Translations under genes and position numbers: made by a program | Part shown: piece after piece, positions 1 to 12,240 of the stretch | How the letters are laid out: each line of letters begins with the position of its first letter | Position numbering within the stretch: position 1 is the first letter of the stretch | Notes under the pieces: model-generated | Databases searched by the model: none | What the model was told of the DNA's origin: nothing | What the model saw: the letters and a program-made list of their open reading frames with translations, nothing else | From: Gordionus sp. m RMFG-2023 | Taxonomy: Eukaryota > Nematomorpha > Gordioida > Chordodea > Parachordodidae | Length of the DNA: 64,000 nucleotides | NCBI RefSeq assembly: GCF_954871325.1 | Contig: NC_088776.1 | Coordinates: 8,687,985-8,751,984, forward strand | Direction: 5' to 3'

Positions 1-126
1 TCGCATGTAAAGGTTAAGTTTCACATACATTCATAGAATATTATTATGATTAATTGTCGATTTAAAATTTTAATAAAGTATTTTTAAAAAAAAATTATTC
101 CGCGTTTTATTTAAATGCTTTCTAAC

Positions 127-343
127 GCTGCATTTTTGGTAAGAGCGGTTCGTTCAAGCGATGCAAAATTAATCGCTAGCGAAATCACAGCTGATTCGGC
201 ACAGTTATAATAATTTAATACACGTAAACAGCTAGCGCGATCTTTTCGTTCAGTATTTATAAATTGTTATAGCTTGCTTTTGCAGATTACGCAGCTATTA
301 ATATCGCATCGCTTGAGAAAATCGCGTTTACTATAAATGCAGC
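127..343. mobile_element. Palindromic MITE-like element
   Basis: The ends are imperfect inverted repeats of about 45 bp: GCTGCATTTTTGGTAAGAGCG on the left and GCTGCATTTATAGTAAACGCG on the right strand, both followed by a CAAGCGATGC block. The direct repeat CTAAC lies immediately outside each end (122-126 and 344-348), as a target-site duplication would. There is no coding capacity. The superfamily is not certain; a TAA core in the duplication would fit PIF/Harbinger. Confidence 0.5.
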
Positions 344-400
344 CTAACGCCAAATGGAAATGATACCATTTGAAATGTGTTATTCGAGTTTAAAACGCTT

Positions 401-444
401 TACTTATTCTCTTATTAATTATACTATTAATAAGAGAATAAGTA
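401..444. repeat. Perfect 19-bp hairpin
   Basis: Two perfectly complementary 19-nt arms (401-419 and 426-444) enclose a 6-nt loop. The arm begins TACTTATTCTC. It lies about 60 bp beyond the preceding MITE. It could be the relic of a foldback element or a hairpin-forming transcript; the sequence does not decide. Confidence 0.7.
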
Positions 445-3400
445 AGATATTTTTTTTAACGAGTGTCTTGATCAATTAAATATTTATGATAAAAAAAAGA
501 TAATAATTATATGGGGAGTTTGCTTGCGTTTTAAAAGGAGTTCCTTTCAGTTATTATCCCATATATTTATTATAGTTTATCTTATATTTTAATTTTATAT
601 TTAAAAAAATTAACCTATATTTTACTTTTTTTTCCTATTATTAGAGAGAATAATTATCAATTAAAGTTTAATTTGTTTTAAATAGATATTTATTACGTAA
701 ATCTAGAGTAGTACCAGAGTGTTCCAGAGTTTGAGAGTCTAATAATGAAGATAGCAAATCAAAAATTGAGCGTTGCAAAATTTAGCTTACAATTGGATAT
801 TTTTTTATCGTCTGCTTGTTGCATTTAATAAAAATTATCCATATTTTAGGGTAATAGGTGTATAAAACATAATATATTTAATACACTGAATAAATTAGAA
901 TCGCATATTTAGTTATTTTTATGACTAACGATATGTTCAATTTTTCGAATGTTGGAGCGCTATGGTATGGACTTAGCTTAAGGTCAAAATTATAGGTGCT
1001 ATTACTTTTTAAAGCTATTTTTTTTTTCAAAGTCAGACCTATGTTTCTTTGATGGGTTAAACTCAAAAAAATGCTATCTCACAAAAAATAAACTATTCGC
1101 ACATCTAACTCGATGGTCAATCACGTTAATAGTAAACAAGATTCACTTTCATAGATGCGCAATATACAAAAGCAAGTAAATAATATATGGCTTAGCGAAT
1201 GAGATCGGAAAATCTTGTTAGGAGGCGATCCGCTAAAATGAGACTTAAGTCTCGAGAAGGGAGCAGAATGCGAACGAGGTTTTTTTTAAAAAAAATACAA
1301 CTCTTCCAAAAAATTTTTTTATAATTTCGTACCTGCTCAGCAAACAAACTTTTAAAATAATTTTTTTTTAAAAAAAGCAAACAAACAAAAAAATGTAAAG
1401 TAAAATGAATAGGAGGATTAACTAAATATTATATTTGTGCCAAAGTGATAAGATAGGAATATTTGTTTTAATAAAAAAAAAATTTGTAATTTAATCTTAT
1501 GTTTAAATGCATTCATTTAAAAAGAGTTTATTTTTTTAAAAAAAAAACAACATTTAAATACCTTTGAATGCTCAAGGGATATAAAGAAAATGTGTTTGGG
1601 AATTATCAATTTTATTGCATAGTAAAATTAACTCAAGATCACAGATTAATTTAGTAAAATTAAATTTATGCGAAATCACACCTTTTGTAAGAGTCCAAAT
1701 TTCTCACTTTTTAAAAGAGAGCTCAGCTCGTATAATTTGAATTTGAAAAAACAAATATTTATTAAGTGAGCTTAAAAGATTACGAAATATTTATTATTTA
1801 GTATATTTGCATAATATCTTACCTTTTTTTTAAAAAAAATAGGAAGAAATCGCTTCAAAATAAGTTTTATTTTTCGATATAATTTAAAGTGCTAAGAATT
1901 TACTTTCGAATCTACATAAAAATAATTATTTTTGTTAAATGAGGCAAAATATAGCAGGACATCTATAATTTTTTTTAAAATTTTTTAATTAAATCAATAT
2001 AATGGAAATCGGATCAGATGGTAAAGGGGGGGGGGGAGTGAATAGATTCTCGATTCTCAATTTATAGCTAAAAGATAGCATAGCTTGTATAATATCACGA
2101 TATTTATCTTCTAAATAACGCATCTTGGACATCGCCGTATTTAGCGCCTACTGTAAATGTAGACCTAAATCTTTAAAAAAATTTAAAGGATCTTTCGGTA
2201 TTATATTAAATTACTAAAAATATTATTAAAATTTACGATGGAAATTTTTTTGATTTAATATGAAGGACTATTTCTGTAACATTTAAAAAATAAATAATTA
2301 AAGATAAGTTACATCGAAATGCCACATTTTCATTAATTATTTATTAATTATATATCTAATATTTTTAAATTTATTTTATAAATAATTTAATATATTATTA
2401 ATATAATATTGTATATAAGTGAAAAAATAAAATGCGAAAAAATGTGAAACGCATTAAAATAAAAAATATCCTTGAAATTTAAAAAATTACATACATTATT
2501 AAGAAAAATGAAATCTTATAAATTCAAATTTTCTTAAAATTTATATTTTCTCGAATAATCTTTTCCGTATAAATATATAACATTGGGTTGTAAAACCATA
2601 TCTGCCAAATATCGAATCGATGTTATAAAGGTTATAGTTCGACTACTGCACTGTAAAAAAATAAATAATATAAATAGTTCTGTTCAGGGTTTAAAATTAA
2701 TCTCGTCAGAAAATGCCAATTATCATAAAAATGCTTTAAAATCACAATTTTTATCAAAGACTGCGTGTCCAATGCTGACTAAATGGGCTTCTATCTTATT
2801 ATATTAATGTTTTTAAATGTTTGCACCCGACCTCCTAAACCACTCATCTTGACAGACAAAATATCTAAGCGTTTCGATGCCTTTTAAGTTTGCCCTTTTA
2901 TGCTTTTTTTTAAAAAAAAAAAATTATTACCCGTCGGCTTAGAAATGAATTTTTTTTACAAAAATATAATTATTATGACTTCCATTTGTTGTCAATGTAT
3001 AAATTATTATAAGTCAAATTTTTTGCCTATACTAAAAAAAATATTTTTTTATAATCCTCAATGAATAAAATTAGGGAAGCTATTTTAACAGGTAAAACAT
3101 TTTTCGTCAAAAACCACGTACATACTTATTTTTTTTTAAAAAAAAGACATTTTAATTCTAAAAATATTTTTTTTATCACCATGAACGAATTCTATCCGAG
3201 TAATGAATGGAAATATTCAAAAATAATATTTAAAAAATAATAACCAAGTTAAAGTTAAAATTGGACCAATTAAAATCGAAGAAAATTTATGCGAGCTATA
3301 ATCGAGAAAAGCCATTTCGGTCAAAAGGGGTCTTCCCATGCAGGACGTTATTTTAAAGATGGTAAAAAAAATAGACTGTCATTAAATCAAGTTTTCTACC

Positions 3401-4724
3401 ATTTTAAATAAAAAAGAAACGTCTTCAGAAAAAGGTAAAAGGTTGGGTTATACCATTTCAGAATGGCATTTTAACGCTTGGTGCTCTTATAACATCATTC
3501 AAAATGTTTGAGTTAACTGATTCTATAGATAATCTCCATTATTTTTCTCTTAATTATTGCTAATTTGCTTTTTACTAAACGTAAATTGTCTCAAGGCTGA
3601 AAACGAATACTTTAATAGATCGATTCCATTTGATCGTGAAAAAGGCCACAAAATGGCGGATCACTTAAAAAGGGACGGTGGAGGGGGGGGGGTCGATTTA
3701 AAAAGTATATAAATAGATCCTTAAAAAAAGAATGAATATCTAATTTCCATTCCACTCCAGAATTAAAATAAATTATTTAGCCAACCCCGTAAGTCACGGT
3801 TTAAAAAAAAAATTAAAAATATTATATATATAATTTGTTAAATATAATTATTTTGTCGTTCGAAAAAAATGAGAAATCGTTAAATATTTTATAGAATTAT
3901 TTATCAACCATAATTCAAATTTTAGAAATGTTTTAAAAAAAAAAAAGTGAATGAGGTGAACGCACTTCATTGGAGATGTATGTTATATAGTAGTAAAGAG
4001 TTAGTCAAAATGTCTCAAATTAATAATTATAGATTTTTTTTAAAACTCCGTAGTAATTCCATATCAAGGGGATTTTCAGCCGACTTCTTTCCATTTTTAT
4101 TCAAAAATTGTATGATGGTTAACATTAGTTTAATTATAACCCAGAGAGGAATTTAGTAGTTCTTTTAGCGATTCATATTTCCCGAAATAAAAGGGCGTTT
4201 ACAAAATCAAACTATTTTCTTGCTTTGTAAAACATTCATTTCTTATAATTAATAATATCAAAAAAACTTAATAAATTTTGTAAACGAAATATATTATTTA
4301 GTTTAATGACTGATTAAGATGAGAAGGGAAAAAAATAAATTTTTTCATGGTGGCCATCTTATGTCCAGTTGGAAATTTGATATTGTTCTTTCGAAGACAT
4401 TGCCCTCCTCCAATTCTTATAAAAAAAAATTTTATGGACTTATCAAACAATTATGAAGTGGGCATGGATTCAGGAAAAAAAATATCAGTATATTTATTTT
4501 ACATAATTAAAATAATTTTATATCTATTAAAATATATATTTTTTAATTATGGTCTTAATTGTAGAAATAAATAAAATTAAATGCATAATTCGATCTTTTG
4601 CATTAAAAATATTGATTTCTTAATTACATTTGGTTCAAAGGGGGGTGATGAAAAATCAGTATAAATATCGGTGAAAAATATGTGGATCGATACAGTCCTA
4701 CTTCTCAACAAAGGGCATCCCATG
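445..4724. other. Gene-free AT-rich stretch
   Basis: I see no supportable gene. The stretch has several T-run/A-run junctions (around 1280, 1365, 1540, 1825, 2905 and 3130), an 11-G run at 2026-2036 and a 10-G run at 3683-3692. Short open frames near 2583 and 4347 match no family I recognise. Confidence 0.6.
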
Positions 4725-5021
4725 CAGAGACCTTTATTAGCCGACCCACGGCTAAATATTTTCTAGCGGGCCTGGGCCGAGGTTTTTGAAAAAATGTTCC
4801 AATTTATTTTTTCTAATATTAATAAAATTTCAGTATCACAAACAAAATGATTGCCCAAATACGCCTAAATATAGTTTATTTTTATTGAATACAATAAATT
4901 AAATTTTCGGATTGGGCAAAATTTTTAAAATTATTATGGGTTTGGATTTTTTTTAAATATTAAATGTGGGCTGGGCCTGGGCAGGGCTTGGTCAAAAAAT
5001 CAAGGCTCATGAAGATCTCTG
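4725..5021. mobile_element. hAT-like MITE, CAGAGACC family
   Basis: The element starts CAGAGACC and ends GATCTCTG. It is flanked by a perfect 8-bp target duplication ATCCCATG (4717-4724 and 5022-5029). Inside are GC-rich patches of the form GGGCCTGGGCCG near both ends and no coding sequence. The 8-bp duplication and the CAGAG terminus fit the hAT superfamily. It is the best-preserved member of a family with several copies in the window. Confidence 0.85.
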
Positions 5022-6365
5022 ATCCCATGTAGGGCTGGCATGATTAAATCAGATTTAAATCAGTTTTCTTTTTTACTTGTATTTTAAATAATTATCAGTT
5101 TTCGCTTTCAAATAAATTTTTTTTTACCTATATTTGGCATATAAACTGTTTTAAATATTACTAAATATTATTTTTATAAATGATTTTATGCATTGTAAAT
5201 CCGGAAATTATATTTTGGCATACTAAATTCCTAAAATAATTTTGAAATATTGTTAAAATTTAGGATATAAAAAATATCTTATAATCATTTTTCCCCTGTT
5301 TAATTAATATTGATTCAATATTTTGTTGAATTTAGGATAAATTAAGATGAAATTCATTTATTTACTTAATTATAAATAATACATTTAGTTTACAAAATTT
5401 ATTAGGTTTCTTAATATATAGCGATTAATGTGAAAATCAAGAAGGTAAAAATGATTAATTTTTCATTTTAGATGATTTTGTTTTGGGCTTATGGCTAGAA
5501 CATATCTAATGCATTTTATTAAGAGGAGTGAGTTGTGAGGTGTGTGATTTGACATGGAATGCTTCTTTCACTTTTGGACGAAATTTAGTTTTTGGGTTAC
5601 GCTAAATCGGCTCGATTTAGGAAGGTCAAAACCCTGTTCAAAATTTATGGGGTCTTTTGATGTTGATCCGGTCTTTGACCTCTTAATCTTAAGGCAATGG
5701 CCGAATCGGATCCATTAAGCGAACTTTAAGGCGATCAAAAAGACTTCCACCTGTTTACTAATAATGTATATAAATTTTATTTCGTAATGTATCATTTCAT
5801 GCTCAAACTAATATAATTTTTTTTAAAATATTTTATGAGGTAAAATATTAGTTAATATAGCGTTAATCAGATGGAAAATATATCAACTCAATGAATGTTT
5901 ATTTGAAGGAAATTTTTCAATTGGATGTTAATTTTTTTTATGATAAAATGAAAAATTTTAATATTTTTTAAATTAATTTTATTTTTGTTATTAAAAAGAC
6001 AAGATGTTCAAGAAGTCTTATAAAATGTTATGATGCAATAAATATAGGTTAAGAATATATTTGAAATGTTTTTATTTTCAATTTTATGTCATTTTAAGAA
6101 AAATATTTTGACCACTTTAAAGCAGAGTTTATTTAAATCGTTAATTTTTTAAAAAAATATCAAAAAATTGGTTTTTTAAATTTAAATCAAACTTTAATTT
6201 TTCCGATATGATCAAATGTATAATTAATTACTAATGATTTTTGATAATTAGCATCTAGCATATATTTCTGAAATATTTATGATTTAATACTTGATTTGTA
6301 ACTTTTATAAATTTATAAAATTTTCTAGTTAAATTTTTATGGTGATTGGAAAAATCAGTTATTTT
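5022..6365. other. No gene seen
   Basis: AT-rich sequence. Only a short GC-richer patch (about 5560-5720) with a CGGCTCGATTT motif recalls the MITE family at 6366. Nothing codes. Confidence 0.5.
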
Positions 6366-6583
6366 TAATTGTTGTTAAATCGCTCGATTAGAACCGATTT
6401 TTAAAAATGGCTAACTCAAAATTTCAGAAATATATTAAGCAAGCCTGAAGATTTTGCTCATATATAGCACAAATGTTTGATCTATTATTAGCAAAATTTC
6501 GAGGCTTAGGCAATATTTTTCTGGCAAAAATATTGATTTCGCCTTTTTTAAATGGGCTCAATTAGAGCCGATTAACAATACTA
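6366..6583. mobile_element. MITE, TAGTGTTRTTAA family copy
   Basis: The left end TAATTGTTGTTAAATCG pairs with the inverted right end TAGTATTGTTAATCGG, each followed by a GGCTC/GCTCGA block. The interior has the family's markers: GGCTAACTCAA followed by a partly palindromic segment with GAGGCTTAGGCAATATTTTT. The same interior recurs at 34618-34842 and 51925-52070. No clear target duplication remains. The terminus resembles hAT ends. Confidence 0.55.
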
Positions 6584-7099
6584 TAACTTTTTTTATGTGA
6601 TAAAATTCCCAGCTACCTTGGTTAATTTTATAATGAAGTTATTTTAGGCCTAAATGTATCTTATTCATTATTCATTTTAGGAATTATTTTAATGAGTTTA
6701 TTATCAATTATTTTTAAAAATACATAAAGTAAGCACCATATAAAGGTAAAATCTATAAGATATATTTATTCAATAATAATTAATGTTATATTTATAATTA
6801 AAAAATATTATCAACAAAAAAAAGGAAGTCATGGAATGAAATAAACCGAATTTTAAAAAATATGGTATCCGCCATTGGTATCAGAAATATGCATGATTAT
6901 GTCCAAAACCCGGTCTATTCAGATCAAACCAGCCTGGAATTTTGTGTCTTATTATATGTTTTTTTCCCCTTCATAAAATAATAGATTGCGCCAAAAAAGC
7001 ACTTTTAAAAATCCTAAAAGGTCATAGGTCAATTCAAGCTGATCTCCAATAACCATTTTAAATAAAGGGTATCTTTACAAAAATAATCGATTAGTAGGT

Positions 7100-7260
7100 A
7101 TGGAGTATGAGTGTCCACACATGGAAGTGGAGGTTAACACAGCCTGGCACACAAATAAGGAGAAAATATTTTTGGACCATACAGATTGTTCAAAATATTA
7201 TTAGGTGCTAGGCCAAAGTTGTGAAAATTTTTTTAATGCTGAGACAAATTTATGTCATAT
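7100..7260 (+). pseudogene. Chitin-binding (CBM14-like) domain relic
   Basis: Frame +2 from 7100 reads a cysteine at 7112, then after 24 residues the string DHTDCSKYY, then GQSC, then FFNAETNLC. The C-x-YY, G-x-x-C, F/N-rich, C pattern is that of peritrophin-A (CBM14) chitin-binding domains. An in-frame TAG at 7202-7204 follows the YY, and the cysteine expected two residues after YY is valine. I read it as a decayed fragment of a secreted chitin-binding protein gene, without neighbouring exons that I can identify. A chance resemblance is possible. Confidence 0.35.
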
Positions 7261-7973
7261 TCATTTATAAAAATTTTTATGGCTCACACTGGACAACTTG
7301 CACAAAGTATATTTTATGGGGCATAGGCCAAAGAAGCCAATAGAAAATTCCCAGGTCATCTCAGACCATCATAACTTCTACTTGGATATCTATATAGTAG
7401 TAAGATGTTGTAATTTTTTCTTGGAAATTTCAAAATTAATTATTTTATGGGCTAAAAAAAGATTTAATTTAAATGATATTTAGTTCATGTAAAATTAAAA
7501 TAATGCACACAAGGCAAATGAGGCAAAATTAAAGAATATGGTCAAGTTTACAATATTTTATAATAGGGTATATTTTATGAGTAAAAGAATTATATATGCA
7601 AACAGGACTATAAGACCAATAGTAAAAGCAAAACAATTAATTACAGAAAAAGTGAAACAAAATTGAAATAGTTATAATTGGTTTATTCATCAGATGCAAT
7701 ATATTTTTTCAAAGTTTACTCAAATGTTTATTACTATCATATATTTATATATTTGTAGTTTTTTAGTCTAAATTTTTTATCATTAAATTCAATTTTTTTT
7801 TAAATTCAAATAAATAAAAAAAATAGGTATTTTTTAAAATTAAAACAAAATTTGGACAAAAATAATTAAAGCAAAAAATGTAAGATTTGCTTTTATCAGG
7901 GACTTGCAGGTCAATAGCCAGGATGCTTCAGTTAAAGAGAAGTGGGTAAAAGTTAATTTGGTGGCCAATATTT

Positions 7974-8050
7974 TGGGTTTTTTTTATAAGTCATCAGAAA
8001 CAAATTTGGAAACCAACCCTCCCCATGGCTACAATACTAGACTTGGAGCA
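7974..8050 (+). repeat. Dispersed repeat shared with 33.8-33.9 kb
   Basis: A block with GGCCAATATTTTGG, AGAAACAAATTTGGAAACCA and a CCCCATGGCTA segment recurs, reverse-complemented and diverged, at about 33826-33920. There it sits beside a hAT-like terminus. It is therefore probably the body of the same transposon. The frame around it is partly open, but this is likely transposon sequence. Confidence 0.4.
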
Positions 8051-8875
8051 TTCTTCATAATTCTATAAAATGTGTCAAATTTTAGAGAAAAAGTTATAGA
8101 ACTGGATATTATTTTTAATTGGAATAAGTTGTACAGTAGTAATACTAATATTGTTTTAAAAATTATTCAAATACATTTTGGCCGTAAAATATTCTGGCCC
8201 TAATAAAATTTAAAGAATGGGAACTTAACATTTTCAAGCTTAACAGTACTAGAATGGGTATTAATAACTATAAAATATTAAAGAAATTTGAACAAGTAAT
8301 AATAATATTTGTTCTTAAATAATCCAGATATTTATACTGAATGAAAAGTTATTATTTTTAAGAATAATCTATTCATACAGATAAAAGTTATCTTAAATAT
8401 ATAATATAATTATTGCTTAATTATGAACCATATTTTCTTAATTTCGATGTTTATATATGTCTATATATAAAAAAATTAATAGATACATATTTTGTACTTA
8501 GATCGAGGGCTGATATATTCACAAATGCAATTATAACCAATAAAGAAGTTGTTAGAATTTGATTCATAATTAGAGTATTGAAACCGAAATACAAATTTCA
8601 AATTTTAAATTTTAAAACATTAACAAGATCATATGAATTGAAATTCGAAGTAACACGGATAGTTTTTTTTTTAAATTTAGTTAAATTTTTTTAATTAAAC
8701 TAGATAATTATATAAACTAATTTTATTTTATCATATATACATATGTTATTAGAGTTTTAATAGGTATAAAAAATAATATTTATATTAATAAATTACTTTG
8801 TCAAAAACCTAACTTACTAGATATATAGCATGGTAAGTTATATAACTTCAGATGTGTAACTAGTTATAGCAGACT

Positions 8876-9090
8876 CGTAATCAAGGGGGATGGGAGGGGG
8901 AATATCCCTCTTCATCGCAAATTTGCATGTTCTTGTAAATATTGTTTTTAAATAAAAATTATCCCTTAGCATAACCCCCCCCCCATCACCTTCTCAACAA
9001 ATATATTCAATATATCTCTATAAAAATGAATTTGAAAAAATAATTTGTAAAGTTGTAGGAATTAGTTCAGAATTAAGAATATCAGAAGTA
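8876..9090. repeat. Degenerate copy of the 26.8-kb element
   Basis: The run GGGGGAATATCCCTC, then CGCAAATTTGC, then a TAAAAATT...CCCTTA block and a C-run matches, in order, the element at 26844-27232. The outer ends are not clear here and no target duplication was found. A 10-C run lies at 8975-8984. Confidence 0.4.
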
Positions 9091-11224
9091 ACTTTATTAA
9101 ATCAAACAACGGTAATCTAATAACATAATTTGAAAGTAAAAATAACTGATTAGCATAAATAATATTAATCTTAAAGAAAAGATATTCAATTAGTGATATA
9201 TTAAAATAATATGTATTCTATTAATATGAAAGTAAATTGTATATAAAAAAGCGACATCTCTTGTTAAATGAAATAAATCCACTATTAATATTGTATAATA
9301 AACAATTAAAAAATTTCATATTTTAAAATTAAAATCGTAAACAATATTACTACATGCATCAGTTAAAATATAAAAAAAATATTTAAAAAAAAATGAGTGT
9401 TAGATGATGGAAATTGAACTGGTGATGAGATTTATAATTGTAAGCAGGAAATAGAATATTGAGTATACAGATTACATAAGATATAACGATAATTAATATA
9501 CCAACAATTCCCAAAAAGGGTGGAAGGGGGGGGGGGGTTAATCTTTTTATAATTTTAATTTAAAAAATCCAAAATTACACCATCTGGAACCAATGATGTT
9601 AAAAATTGTAATTTGTAATAATATTTCTCAATAAATGGTTAACTTTAAATATAACATTATAAATACCTGATTCAACTAAATAAATGTAATTAATTATATA
9701 ATAATCTATAATGTATTAAAATTATATATTACATTTTAAACTTGCAATTAAAAATGCCTTATATACTAATCTAAAATGTTTCTTAAAAATACTAAAATCA
9801 AGGTAACAAGCTATATTGCTACAATAATTTAACAATATTATTTCTCAATTTGATTTATGAATAGTGCTTATGACTGTTAGAAATGAATATATCAAAATAA
9901 TATTATCTTTGCTAATAGATGCCCAAACTTTTCGGCCTTTCTAAATAAAATCTTTAGGCTTTCTGTTGCGAATGTGAGTATTAATAAATTGACTCAACCC
10001 ATTTACTTTTTGTTAAAGGCTATTACTTTATTTTTCTTATTTTAATTTTTCTTATTTCAATTTTATTATTCAAATGCTTTAAATAACTTCACTTTAAAAA
10101 AAATACTATATATAATTATTATAACATGATATCTGTTTGAGGGGGGGAGGGAGGGGGGGCTGTTTTAATAGGGGTAGGATAAATTTTTTGGGGGGTTATC
10201 TATTAAATTTTGAGATGAAATAGGACAAAATTTATTGCTGTAAAAATTAATACTTTTATTATAGAATTATTATAATACAATTCATCGACCAAATCTATAT
10301 ATTGCAAACAATCATACATATTGTTTTCCAAAAACTTTCTGCTATCATTTTAAATGTAATTTAAAAGGTTTAAATATTTCAGCAAGCTCATAATGCCATA
10401 ATAATTAATTCATTAGTTTAATTGAATTTATTATATAAAAAATAAATTATTTATATTCACAAAATATCGATAGTTGGAAATAGAAATAGATTAATTTTAG
10501 TTATCCTTTATAAATTCTCTGAAAAGAGTATCAATATAATTAAAAAGGTGAAAATAATAATGGGGAGACACCGCCGCCGAAGTTGTCGAAAATCTTTTAG
10601 GGGGTAGGCAAAGGTTTTTGAAGGGGGTAAAACCTGTGATGTAGACGCTGTAGTCAAATGAGAAATGAATAAAAAGAAATTATTCATATTAGATAAATTT
10701 CAAGATTATTTAAGTTAGTTGTTTAAACATTATGTAAATTCTTGTTTTTTATGAAATAAGAAAAAATATTGAGTTTATATAAATTTTTGAATATAATTAG
10801 ACGAAATGTTAATTTTATATAAAAGATACAATTTTTATAATTTGAAACACTTCCATTTTTTTAAATTTTTTTTTACTTTCACTTAATTGTTCGCATATAA
10901 TTTTTAGTATTTTATACCTTTACTTGTTGAATTTTTGCGTTACAAAAAAATGCATTATTCAAATTGTAAACAAAAATAATGTTTTATTAAAATTATTAAG
11001 TTATTATTTAGATCCCATCTATATAAATGAAAAAAAAGGCATGATAATTGTAGTTTTTTTCATACTTTAAGAATTTTAACAAATGGGATGATAAACTTTT
11101 TATTTTTTCGCTGGGAAGACTTTTCAATTTTTACTTTTACATATAATTTTTACTTTTACTTTTATTTTTAATATTAGTTTTATTTTTCTTTTATTTTGTT
11201 TTTGTTTTTCATTTTGTAATTGAA
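9091..11224. other. No gene seen
   Basis: Very AT-rich. A 12-G run lies at 9526-9537 and G-rich clusters at 10141-10192 and 10561-10630, of the kind seen near hAT-like termini in this window, but no end pairs could be matched. Confidence 0.5.
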
Positions 11225-12240
11225 TATAGTTATTATTTAATAAAGATTAAGAATCATATTTAGTATATATTTTTTTTTTATTTTATATTTAGGTTCTTAA
11301 GTTCCCAAATAAAACTTCCAATTGTGACAATGGTGTTGGAGAGAGGAGGCGACAGGCAACTACAACTTTTCAGTCTAATGCAAATCAATATATACGGTGG
11401 GACAAGGAGACGTGTCAAACTGTATTCTAATAAAAAAATTAAAAAAATTCCAGAAGAACATAAGAAAAATATGTAAATAAAAGTAGGAAAAATATTTAGA
11501 GAAGTATTCTAAAAAGAATAAATTTATCTATTAAAATAAAAATTGGCTAAAAAAGAGATTTAGATTTATTTTAAAGATGTAGGTTGAAAAAGAAAAATTA
11601 TTTTGATAAGATTATGTTACTGTAGGAATATAAAATCTAAAATTAAAAACAAAGAATTATAAAGGTAGCATTCTAAGTAGATAAGATATTATGAAGTTTG
11701 TGTTTAGTTATTTAAAGGTGATAATTAGGAATTTTATATTTAGAAGTTACTGGTAAACTAAAACCATTTGAATTTTGAATGATATTTTTTAGAATTATTA
11801 TAAATTGATCACTAGAAATAATTATGACAAAGAAGAAAAAGAAACATAAATTGCGAAGATTAAAATACTAATAGTTTGCTAAGATATAATAATTTAAAAA
11901 TTCGGCGAATAAGATTAGAATATAAATTTATTGTTAGAAAATAGTTGATATTGTAATTAAATTCTTATTGAAGATTTACGTTTATTTATTTTAAGGGGCG
12001 AGAAATAAAACAGCCTCAAGAATTTAATATGTGAATGTAGTATAATATTAGGTTGTAGATTAACCAAAAATCTTCATAAAGAGAAACGGCTTTCGTCATT
12101 AGAAAATTTATGCCGCAATCGAGCTCAATTAGAGATCGAATTTTTATTTTTGAATCAAATAAGATTTTAAGGCAATTAGGCAACGTTATGATAATAGTAA
12201 AAAGATAGAGAAACACTAAAAAAGAAATGATAAGATTTAT
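11225..12240 (+). mobile_element. Fragment of the LTR element family
   Basis: From about 11330 the sequence matches, with divergence, the segment just inside the 5' LTR of the element at 35399-38048. Shared parts are a TGGTGTTGGAGAG primer-binding-like site, the GTGTCAAACTGTATTCTAAT block and the stretch ending near a GAGCTCAATT block. Upstream, a TATATTTAGG segment resembles the LTR 3' part. The 3' half and 3' LTR are absent. This is an older, broken copy. Confidence 0.65.

Noticed and set aside
2583-2807. A 74-codon plus-strand frame in a slightly GC-richer patch.
   Set aside because: No recognisable motif, no convincing splice signals and no neighbouring coding blocks.
3653-3682. A bit of sequence, ATGGCGGATCACTTA, almost identical to the start of the intact 7TM gene.
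   Set aside because: The match ends after about 15 bp and no receptor sequence follows; taken as chance or at most an untraceable scrap.
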